Assembly (NCBI GenBank): GCA_964019135.1 | Contig: OZ025265.1 | Location: 24,651,143-24,715,142 of the forward strand | Reading direction: 5' to 3' | From: Arenicola marina | Taxonomy: Eukaryota > Annelida > Polychaeta > Arenicolidae | DNA: 64,000 nt | Shown here: in pieces, positions 24,401 through 36,400 of the stretch | Numbering within the stretch: position 1 is the first letter of the stretch | Layout: every line of letters starts with the position of its first letter | The notes under the pieces: generated by a model | What the model saw: the letters and a program-made list of their open reading frames with translations, nothing else | Told to the model about the DNA's origin: nothing | Database searches by the model: none | Made by a program: the position numbers and the translations under genes

Positions 24401-27400
24401 CCCTCCCCTCCCTCCTCTCCCTCCTCCCCCCCCCCCCAATCCCGACGATGTGGTTCACGTCATAGTTGCAGCCAACAGGACCCATCGTTTCTGGCCATTC
24501 CTTCCTTGCTACCTCCATTGAACCACAATATGCGTTAAACATATTACGGTTTCCAAGATGTCCGCGCCTCCAACTCATTGACATTGAACAGCCGCAAATA
24601 TACGTCACACATACGGGCATTATTAGCTGAGCGATCGCTGACATTGTGACGCAGCCGGGAATAGCTACCACCAACCTCTTCACGGCCGGTCTCCGCCATG
24701 CCGTCATGTCGTGTATAATGCAGCACAAACACACCAAACACCGATCAGGTTTTCCCCATTGGTTGATATAGTAGCGCGATATATTACCTAGCCTTAAGGT
24801 ACCCATCATTCACTCTCACTCTGTATGCCAGACGGCTGACGTACAGAGTCTGTACGTCAGTATGCAGACATAGTTAGGGGCTTTTCGAAAAAAAAAAATC
24901 TTCTTGGTTTAGCGGTGTTTTATTTTTTCTTGGCGTCCTGGACTAGCCAAGCGTGGTTTATTACGATGACGTTAGAGGGGCAAGGACCCGTATGTCCCGC
25001 CTTGTCCTCCTGGCCTCCCCCCTTGGCCTAGTGGGTAGCGCGTTCCCGTTTGTACAGGGTGCTCTGTGTCTGGGTCAACCCTCGTAAGCGGCCGGTGCGT
25101 GGTTCGAGTCTCTCCGGTGCAGATTTGCAGGATAAAGACACCATGTTCTTTTTCGCAAAGAGTTGGGATATACTACTCTCGGAGACATGGCTCCTCTTCA
25201 TCTTGACCCTTAACTCCCATTGTCGCGGGGGCAGCCCCGATAGCTCAGTAAGTTAGAGCTCTGGCCTTGAGTGCTCTGGTCACCTGAGAGCTTAACGGCA
25301 CGTGGGTCGGTGGTTCGCGCCCCGCTGTGGCCATGTCGGTGTGGTCGCAGGAAAAAGATCCCATGTCTTTCTTCGCAAAGAGTAGGGGGTTACCCTCGGG
25401 GACATGGCTCCGCTCTCCCTTCCTTCTCCCATTGTCGCGATACGACCGACACAAACCACCGACCAACCTCTCTCGTTAGGCCGCTAGACCGTGGATCACT
25501 CAGTCCTGGGTTCGAATCCGCGGTTCCGTCAACTAATCTGGGGAAGGATTCATGCGTTCATCCAATGATCCATCTTCCCGGGGGTTCCTTGGCCCTCTTT
25601 AGCCCGGTGTGTGCCCAACAGCGGCCCGAAACACCAATTGATTCGTCTCCCGCCTTGAGGCCGTGGAGCAGCCACCCAGCCAGGCTCACCAGCCGTAATG
25701 GGTGTGTGTATGTTTATCACAGGGCCTCATCGCGCCCCGGCCGCGGGTCGGACCCATATAACATAAACCCTTGTGAGAGGTGTGGATGGATGGGCTGAGA
25801 GGCAGGGTAGGCGGCAGGGTAGGTAGTTTGCTGGGGGGAGGTGGGCTAGGCGGCAGGGTAGGGAGGTAGGTGCTGGGGGGAGGTGGGCTAGGCGGCAGGG
25901 TAGGTAGTTTGTTGGGGTGAGGTGGGCTAGGCGGCAGGGTAGGGAGGTAGGTGGTGGGGGGAGGTGGGCTAGGCGGCAGGGTAGGTAGTTTGCTGGGGGG
26001 AGGTGGGCTAGGCGGCAGGGTAGGGAGGTAGGTGCTGGGGGGAGGTGGGCTAGGCGGCAGGGTAGGTAGTTTGCTGGGGGGAGGTGGGCTAGGCGGCAGG
26101 GTAGGGAGGTAGGTGGTGGGGGGAGGTGGGCTAGGCGGCAGGGTAGGTAGTTTGCTGGGGGAAGGTGGCTAGGCGGCAGGGTAGGTAGTTTGCTGGGGGG
26201 AGGTGGGCTAGGCGGCAGGGTAGGGAGGTAGGTGGTGGGGGGAGGTGGGCTAGGCGGCAGGGTAGGTAGTTTGCTGGGGGGAGGTGGGCTAGGCGGCAGG
26301 GTAGGGAGGTAGGTGCTGGGGGGAGGTGGGCTAGGCGGCAGGGTAGGTAGTTTGCTGGGGGGAGGTGGGCTAGGCGGCAGGGTAGGTAGTTTGCTGGGGG
26401 GAGGTGGGCTAGGCGGCAGGGTAGGGAGGTAGGTGGTGGGGGGAGGTGGGCTAGGCGGCAGGGTAGGTAGTTTGCTGGGGGGAGGTGGGCTAGGCGGCAG
26501 GGTAGGGAGGTAGGTGCTGGGGGGAGGTGGGCTAGGCGGCAGGGTAGGTAGTTTGCTGGGGGGAGGTGGGCTAGGCGGCAGGGTAGGGAGGTAGGTGGTG
26601 GGGGGAGGTGGGCTAGGCGGCAGGGTAGGTAGTTTGCTGGGGGGAGGTGGGCTAGGCGGCAGGGTAGGGAGGTAGGTGGTGGGGGGAGGTGGGCTAGGCG
26701 GCAGGGTAGGTAGTTTGCTGGGGGGAGGTGGGCTAGGCGGCAGGGTAGGGAGGTAGGTGGTGGGGGGAGGTGGGCTAGGCGGCAGGGTAGGTAGTTTGCT
26801 GGGGGAAGGTGGCTAGGCGGCAGGGTAGGTAGTTTGCTGGGGGGAGGTGGGCTAGGCGGCAGGGTAGGGAGGTAGGTGGTGGGGGGAGGTGGGCTAGGCG
26901 GCAGGGTAGGTAGTTTGCTGGGGGGAGGTGGGCTAGGCGGCAGGGTAGGGAGGTAGGTGCTGGGGGGAGGTGGGCTAGGCGGCAGGGTAGGTAGTTTGCT
27001 GGGGGGAGGTGGGCTAGGCGGCAGGGTAGGTAGTTTGCTGGGGGGAGGTGGGCTAGGCGGCAGGGTAGGGAGGTAGGTGGTGGGGGGAGGTGGGCTAGGC
27101 GGCAGGGTAGGTAGTTTGCTGGGGGAAGGTGGGCTAGGCGGCAGGGTAGGTAGTTTGCTGGGGGGAGGTGGGCTAGGCGGCAGGGTAGGTAGTTTGCTGG
27201 GGGGAGGTGGACTAGGCGGCAGGATAGGGAGGTAGGTGCTGGGGGGAGGTGGGCTAGGCGGCAGGGTAGGGAGGTAGGTGCTGGGGGGAGGTGGACTAGG
27301 CGGCAGGATAGGGAGGTAGGTGCTGGGGGGAGGTGGGCTAGGCGGCAGGGTAGGGGAGGGGGCGGGGGAGAGGGGATGTGGGAGACCGGCCGGAATTCTG

Positions 27401-30400
27401 ACCTGGCATTGCGGCCTGTTGCCATAACAACCGTTGATTGTAGACAAATGAGAATTGACGAGGATTTTTGTTTTTTGGCGACGTGTCCGTTTATATATAT
27501 GTATAGACAAAGAGAAAGAAAGAGAAAGGAACACGGCGCTACTATGTCATCAGAGGGGAGGGGTGGGGGGGGGGGCGGGGAAGGGTGATTGGTAGGAATG
27601 CATCCTGCTGCAGATTGGTGTGGTCAATGTGAGCAGGTGATTGATTGGCTTAAAACTCGCTACGACTGTCAATCGTCGCTGCCCACTACCATACTATTTA
27701 TACTATATTCAGTATGGTCGCGATGATAGCGGTCATGACTGGGATGGCCGCGGGGATACTAGTAGTAGTGATGAGTAGGGGTGGTAGTAGTGATGTCATT
27801 TGTGATAGCAAGAGGGTGGGGGGGGGGGTGGGGGTGGCCAGCTGATTCCTATAAAAGCGATATCTCGCTGACCTTAGGTCTGCCGCTCGAGACATCCGTT
27901 ACCCTGGGAACCGCTGGGGGGAGTGCAGATAGGACGTGGCTTGTTGATATGTCTGCTCCCTGGCCACGTGGTGGGCCGTGCTGGGGCCGGGCCTGCCTCC
28001 CCGCGCTCCCTGTCCCGTCGCCACCAGAGGCTGAACCGGCATCTTTAGAGGGTCGATCAATAAACGGAACAGACCCGAGAAAAAAGATGGAGGGAGGGAG
28101 GGAGTGAGGGAGTGAGGGAGGGGAGACGAAGACTACCGAGAAAAGGCGAAAAGGAAGTAGAAGAAGGAGAGTGAGAGAGGGAGAGAGATATATAGAGCGA
28201 ATAGTGGTTAAGTTTCTGCACCACTCTTTGCAAAAAAGGAGACATTTGTGCACGGAGGAATACAACCCCACACCTCCAGACTGCTGATTACTGCTTCGAA
28301 AGTTAGGGACAATCTCTGCTCGGCCATTGAAAACCATAGAGTTGGTGCAGATATGATTGGTGATTTATGGATTGGAAATATCTACATAATATGTTGATGT
28401 AAAGCTATACTGAGGCGTGCAGCTTTAACCTGCGTCGGTGTGAGCTCTCCGGTGTGCGAAAGCTGCAGATATATGATGAGCCTCGCAGATCCACTCAAAG
28501 AACTCTTTTCATAGCTGCCAATAGATCATATATTTGCGCCTATTATAGTGGTGCTCAGCCACCGCGGAGAAGCCCGGCAGCGACAGATCGGTTGTCCTCT
28601 TGATATTCCGCTGCCCTCTTGGTCTAGGTTATATATGCCGTGGTAAACAGCCACAGGGCCCGTAGTCTAGACGGCAATGTCGGCGCAGACAACGCAATAA
28701 TCGACGACAAACTTTGGTAACACTTGACACGTTATACTGAGATATACTAAGGTGTCATAAGTTACGAGGAAAAGTTAACACACTCGTAAACTTTGCTAAT
28801 GTAAATGGTTGTATGGCTGGGCTGGGTACCAAAGGCTGATAAATGCATCTGACAGACATTAATTTGAACTTGGTTGTCTACATATATAAAAGGTGGACCA
28901 AGAGAGCTGCACACGAATAATTACTGTATAAAACTCATATATTTGCCCGTCGCTCGTGAAGTTACGATGTGTCGTAAAATACAGTGTAAAAGACAGGATT
29001 ACGAGCGGTGTAACTCTTAGCGAAACGCCTGCCCCCTGCCCCCTCCCCTCCCCCCACCCTCTCGCTCCTCCCCTAGGCTGGTCTCCACCGCAATATGGGT
29101 CGGTGCCTACCCACCATACTGCATCCTGCCCCCGATACGATGTCGGCTAGCGTGTCTGTTGTTGTCTAGAAGCTGCCCCAACGATGCACTAATGAAGCGC
29201 GCGGACCAGGGAGCGCATTGCTATTAGCCACCCACACACCCACAAGATCACGACCGGACTGGTGTCGCCCCCTCGTGACGAGTGCGGACACCTGTTCCTG
29301 ACATATTTCACGCCCCGTTAATTGCCTGTAAATTTTGGGAGTGAGCGCGCGGGTGTCAACCATAGATCATGGCGTCCACCATTTATCACGCTCAGTCCCC
29401 GGTTTTGCTCGGCGTGTTTGGCTTTGGGTTTTATCCAGGCCGCTGTAACCGGTGTGACACATTATTTGCTCGGATGACTTAATTGTTTTTCCTGCGGACG
29501 TCCTTTCAGTCTTAGTTTATCACGCAAGTGTCTATGATTTGCTCGGTCACGTTTTTGTGGTATATATTTTTTTGACCTGAGGCATTATATTTGTGACGCG
29601 TTCTGAGGACATGGAAGATGCAGGTGGAGCTCTTTGTTTGGACAATTCTCTATATAAATCAATAGATACTGACTAGCGTACGTGCGTGGGTTCCTCTTTC
29701 TTTACATGTTTAATTTTGTGAACTTAAAGGGCTTTTATAAGTGGCACCTGGTGTGCACGTATTAGACCGGTGCTCCCGGGCATTTCAGTGGTCCTGGTGA
29801 AGCACTGGTGTACCTAGCGGTGGCACGAAACACAAATGCATCCGTCTAAGCCGATAATATTAATTGAATGACTTCAGGATCAATCACTGTTTAGCGCTAT
29901 TTACCTCAATTAACTTGAGTGTTCTGTGGAAATTGCAAGACCCGTCATCTAATCGTGTGAATGGGAAGATATTGTTGCGCAAAGCTGCATCAAATATCAG
30001 ACTACACCTGCCTCATAGTTATTTATACAGATATTTCCCGCCACTAAATATATTCTGCGTGTATGCTGCAAGGCAAGATTAACGTTCACCTTTCACAAAA
30101 CTACACTTTGCTTCGAATGGAATGGCAAATATGGCAGAGAAATATTTATTGCTGGAGAGCTCATCGTAAGTTGACAGCTATGTGTGGTGCGTCACATATG
30201 TATGTGTGGTACGTCACAGATTTATGTGTGGTACGTCACAGATTTATGTGTACTCCAGTTTTACGGATCCTGCGCAGGCTCCCGGCAATGAATCTTAGTG
30301 ACAGGAGTAGACCATCCTTGCAGTAGTAAGGCTGTATAATGTAACATTTCTACATCCTGCTAGGATTTTGTCGGGAAACGCCTGACCAGTCACCATGCGG

Positions 30401-33400
30401 GCTACCCGCTGTAAGCCATCTATTATAAATAGTAGCGACACCCAGTTGGAGAAACCAATTCCAGGGTCCAGCCGAGCGTCTGGGCGACATCCTTGACCTT
30501 GACCTTGGCATGCTTGTTGACCGGCGTCCAAGGCTGCTTGGTCACGTGTCTGTGGCATGGCTGACTGTGAGGGGGGAAGGGGGTCGCACGAGGCCTTGCT
30601 CTGAAGAGTGTCCAATTATATGCAACTATAAATTGATATGCAAATATGACATGGAAATAAGCAAAGGGTAGCGAAATTAATAGTTTAAGATATGCAAATA
30701 GCAATGCAAATACGCCAACGGAAAACGAAAGTAATAGTTTAGTATATATGCGAAAACTAAAGGAAACGTAGTTTCTGTAACTATGGGTCGTGATTGCGTT
30801 CATTTGGGTATACCTGGCTGCCATGGCAACGATAGAGAGTGCTTGATTACCACTACCATGTGACCCTCCCTCCTCTGGGACACCATGCCCCCCCCCCCTC
30901 AGCTAGGACACCCTTCCCCCCTAAGCTGGGACACCCTGCACCCCCCCCCCCTCCCCCTTTGTTATGCCGTATGCCACCCTTTGACCTGTGAGTGCCAGTG
31001 CCCGTCCCCGTCAGGCTGCAGTCAGGGCCGGAGGTACCGCTCGGAAAAAGGAAATTAAGCTTCTATGATTCGCCGTGCCCCCCGGACCCGGCAGTCACAT
31101 AAACACACATCGGGGACTGTTGTCCGCGCGATGGCCGCCCTAGTACCGGCCATTGTCGACAGCCGCCACCAGGTGGCGCCACCACGCAGGTTTTACATCT
31201 TCCGTGTTGGGATGTCTGGCCCGGATAATCCAACCCGCCCCCCGCCCCCCGCGCCCCGCCCGACTACCATCACACACAATCACCACCCCGCCTCACCCCA
31301 CCCAACCCCACCACCACCACATACACTCACCACCCCACCCCCGCCCCATCCCACTACTATCACACACAGTCACCACCCCACCCCCGCCCCATCCCACTAC
31401 TATCACACACAGTCACCACCCCGCCCCGCCCCATCCCACTACTATCACACATAGTCACCACCCCGCCCCGCCCCACTACTACCACACACTCACCACCCAC
31501 CCCACCCCACCATACCCTACATTCCGGAGTAACCCTCCCCCCCCCCCTTTTCACTATCCCGCTCATCCCTCCCCTCGCCCCCCCCCCCTCCCACTCTCCA
31601 TTCCTTGTCCCTTCCAATCTCCCAGTCCTCCACTGTCCCACTCTGCCTCTTCCACTCCTTTCCCTCCCATTCTGTCAGTCCTGCCCACTCTCACTCTCCC
31701 ACTCTCCCCATCCCCCACCCACTCCTGCCTCCTCTGTGCAATCCTGTTTGCCGCCCCATGAACTAACCACAGACACACTATTGCCCTAAAAGGTTGACGT
31801 TTACGCTCCTACGCGAAGTAACCGACCTATTCCCATTCCCAACACGCGCAGCTTCGTCGGTGTCCACTCAATTGATGTGCCAGTTTTGCCAGTATTGTTG
31901 GGGCTCCTCATATAGATCATGTAAACATTACATCAGAGGTATCTATCGGTCAAAAATTATAAAACTAAATATATAACATTATAATATAATTATAATGCTA
32001 AATATAGTAGAATCATAATATATAACTATAAAGCTAAATATATGAAATGATAATATATAATTATAAATCTATCTATATATAATTATACAGCTATATATAC
32101 AAAATTATAACATAATTATAAAGCTAAATATATAAAATTATAATATATAATTATAAAGCTAAATATATAAAATTGTATATATAATTATAAAGCCAAATAT
32201 ATAATAGTTATATATAATTTCTCAGAGAGCGTTTTATCCGTGATATTTACGTCTTCGTCATATAGCATCGAGTGGGATAATTCTATGTTGTATTGTCTGT
32301 ATTTTTAGCCCTCCCTCGTTTTTTGCATTTAATTATAGCTGTCCTATTTATTTCTGTGTGTGGTTATTTATTGCGAGAGCCGCACTGAAGCCCATTGTAT
32401 GGCGAGTCGTTGGCGGCCATAGATCCATAATTAATGGCTGAGAAGACGAGTGAAGTGCGTGGTTGAGCAGGGTTAATGGTAGTCACGTGATCGGCTTGGC
32501 AGGCTCCCGGGCGGTGCGCCGGGGCGTGACGTCATGTCGCGACGTCATGTCGCGACGTCATGTCGCGACGTCATGTCGTGACGTCATGTCGCGACGTCAT
32601 GTCGTGACATAATTGACGTCATGTTGCTTTTACCACTATCCCAGTTTCAAATTCAGATATTTTTCCATTCAGTGTAAATTGTCCCTGCAGTCGTTAAAAC
32701 AAAACTATGCCAAGATTTTGATTTACTGTACGAAATGCTAAAGGAAATTTTCTGTCATTAAAATCAATAGGAATCTAGAGGCTCATGCGCGATGTGCCGT
32801 GGTGTACGCTCGCAACACCAATGGTTGATAACATATATCTGAACGTCTGGCGACTGGACCTCCTCTCAACCCACCTTCATGTCCCCTCGAGGCTCGTGGA
32901 GGAGTGACTTCTGACACTGTTGGAATTGGAAGTTTGGATGGAAATGGAAATTGGGGTTGAAAGGAAATGACTTGGTGCCTCCAGCCGCTTTTGTGCACAC
33001 AAGGGCTAAGCGGGACGGGACGATGAATGGTAAATGGGTTAAACATTAAGGTCCCCGAGCCGGGATTGGAACCCTGGACCAATTGCTCTGCGGTCTAGAT
33101 AGACCAGGACACTACACCAGGGAGCTCCCCCTCCATTGGGTTGGAGGGAATGGTGTTACTTTAAATGGATGATACCAGGAAATATGGGATATTAACTTGA
33201 AGTAGTGTATTTTTTTATATGTATCTGCATCTCGGGACAGTTTTACCCAACGACGCTTCAATGTCCCAGAAGGTTTCTTGGCTCAATCTAGCCTTTACGT
33301 ACCCAAAACGCGACGTAAAACTCCCAACATTTCATTTTATGGATGCGATGAGCTATCTTTAGACCGCCTCATTCTGGGGGTAATTCAGATATTGCCTCGA

Positions 33401-36400
33401 AACTAGAAGTTGGAGCTTGCTTTGTTTAAGCGGACATGATTATGGACGTGTGTACGGCTTATCAAGCCAAGGAAGGGGCCACCCCGATAGCTCAGTGTGT
33501 TAGAGCGTTCGCAATGAGTGATCTGGCCATATCAGAGCCTAACGGTGGATTGGTGGTTCGAGCCCCGCTGTGGCCAAGTATGTGTGGTCGCATGATCCCA
33601 TGTCTCCGAGGACATGGCTCCGGGGACATGGCTTCGGGGACATGGCTCCGGGGACATGGCTCCGGGGACATGGCTCCGGGGACATGGCTCCGGGGACATG
33701 GCTCCGGGACATGGCTTCGGGGACATGGCTCCGGGGACATGGCTCCGGGGACATGGCTCCGGGGACATGGCTCCGGGGACATGGCTCCGCTGTTCCCTCC
33801 CTTCTCCCATCGACGCGATATGACCAGAAATGGTTAAAACGTCCTGCATATACAATCAACCAACCAACCCTACCGCCCGCATATGTTGGTGTTTTAGGCC
33901 GCTTTTGTGCCCATGAAGGCCCAGCTGGGCCGCAGCGTTGTCGTGTGTGAGAGCCCAAAACGCTCAAACATAATGCACAGTTAGATACAATTCGAGCATC
34001 CACGAATAAATATATCACAAGAACCATGACCAGAGTTTGTCCATGCCCTTAAGGTGGTCCCGACCTCGCATAATTATTGTTTTAATTGATATATCTACGG
34101 CTGAGGGTTTGACAAGTTCAAAAGAGGGCAAAGAGGCCAATTAAAATACCGCTAACGCTTATTTTTTCCATGCCTTGTTATGCACCGCCCCACACTTAAA
34201 CTCCCCCCCCCCCCCCCCCCACTCATTCTAGCTTCTCCTCGAGTGTTATTCGTACATTGCTATCATCTATCGAGCGTATCATGGTTTCATCTCGCCAGAT
34301 TGTGAATGATTGAAACGTCAAATGTAACTGTTCGTTGGTTCTTAGCTATGTAGGACGTTTTGGGTAGTCGGACGTTTTGGGCTCTCTCAGTCGTGCACAG
34401 TGGAATATACGGGGCGCTGACGCCCACTGGAGTGAGGCTTCCAACAACGACTGGTGACACTTTTAGTGACAAGTCTCTGCTCCCTGGTAACTGAGGGGAA
34501 GGCTCGGTCGAGTGGTCGCTTGGCCTTGGGGGGCGAGTGTTTGTCATAGAGGCCACTCGTGGCATTTTGGCCGTCGCGAGGGATGTTCGGAGATACGGAA
34601 TGTGACATTAGATGAGTGGCTAACCCTTCTGGAAGTAGAAGGCCGCACATCAGGCCAAGGAAACTAAATGTTCAGCGCACGGCGTTTAAACCCTGACAGT
34701 CAATCTTCCGTGTTAGACCCCACGAAATGGATTATTGTAGCAAAATGACAGGCGTGAGTCCTACGTGAGCCCTGCGGAAACAATTACTCTCCCTAGCATG
34801 AAAGGACGTCCACCCTACTTGTCAATTATTGCAGTAAAGGGCTAACCAATATCTTGAAACAGTGGTTAGCCCTAACATGGAAAAACTAACCCCAGAACCA
34901 CAGAATTTGACTGACTTGGCCTACTAGAGCGACGTCGGGAATGGAATGAAGAGGGACGGCACGAGTACCAGATCTCCCTTCGTGTCTTGCGTAGTAGCAA
35001 CTCCCGGGCTCCCTCCTGGCAGTGACAGTGACTGTCACTACGCCAGGGAATACATTGGAGCCACCCAAATGGGCTGGGGGTTAGCGCACTCGGCGTTGTG
35101 GAGTATCACCATACCTCACGTATTACTCGAATGTGATATAATACGCACTCTGTTCCACGTGTGCAATAAGTGATATGATACCAGGATGGAAGCTGAACCT
35201 AAATAAACACACACTTACATAAAAAACAAACACTTGACAGGGAGGAGAAGTGTTCTACTTTAATCTTCAGTTTGATACATCGCCGTGACGTCATCACTGT
35301 TAGCCTCGGATAAATCTTTCACAATATGATGGAGCGCCCCCTTTGGGATGGAATTTAATTAATAATATTTTAACATGTCGTGCATAGTTACGGAATTTGA
35401 GCCTTGACTTGAACAAAAGGAACCTTTGTTTTGTAAAAAAGAAAGAAAAAAACAAACAGCATTTGCCGATTCGACGCCATGCATCCTGGGTAATCCTCGC
35501 CAGAGTAACCATCGACCCCAACACTTGAGATTGATTCGTTAATCTTCCATGACGTCACAGTGACGTCACAGGGCCGTCATAGCGGTCAGGTACGCCGTCG
35601 CTTTCGAGTGTTCGGCGTATCCCTAAACATGTCGGGTGTGATAGGACGACGGCTGACGTCCTTCGTGTGATAACCGCTGAGGGTGCTATTCTCGTTTATC
35701 CCTATGTGGGCTCCGAATAGGACTCCATTTTATCCCGGTGNNNNNNNNNNNNNNNNNNNNNNNNNNNNNNNNNNNNNNNNNNNNNNNNNNNNNNNNNNNN
35801 NNNNNNNNNNNNNNNNNNNNNNNNNNNNNNNNNNNNNNNNNNNNNNNNNNNNNNNNNNNNNNNNNNNNNNNNNNNNNNNNNNNNNNNNNNNNNNNNNNNN
35901 NNNNNNNNNNNNNNNNNNNNNNNNNNNNNNNNNNNNNNNNGTCGTCCCCTACCGTGTCCCGAGCATCAACCTTCACAACGTGCAATGCCGTGGATTGTAG
36001 CGTGTCTTCTTCTCCCCTCCCCCTGGCCCCCCCCCCTCGCCCTCCCCCCCCCCCTCCGCATCCTCCCTCCCCTCTTCTGCTAGTTGTCACCAGGAGCCGC
36101 CTGACAGGCACCCCCCCACCGGCGATTCCTGCCACGCCTAGCCTTCCCTGTGTATATAAATAACGCCAGGGCGAGGGTGTGGGTTGTGTTCCTGATCGCC
36201 CTCAGAGGTATCAAGGAGTTAACGAATGCCGTGGTCTGTGGCGTCAACAAGGGAGCCATATAGATATGTATGTCGCCGTCCCGGGGGTCGTTGGGTATCC
36301 TGTGGCTGGGTTAAAGGCGCTCTTTCCCACGGGGTTCCGGAAAACCCGCCGCGGGTGACAGACACTTACGATGATACTCACCCCCCCGCCCCCCCCCCAA

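Noticed and set aside
26131..27534. A 467-codon Pro/Leu-rich minus-strand frame
   Set aside because: By-product of the 39/42-bp array; both monomers are multiples of three. Composition only.
35683..36163. Frames crossing the N stretch
   Set aside because: They depend on unknown bases in an assembly gap and have no meaning.
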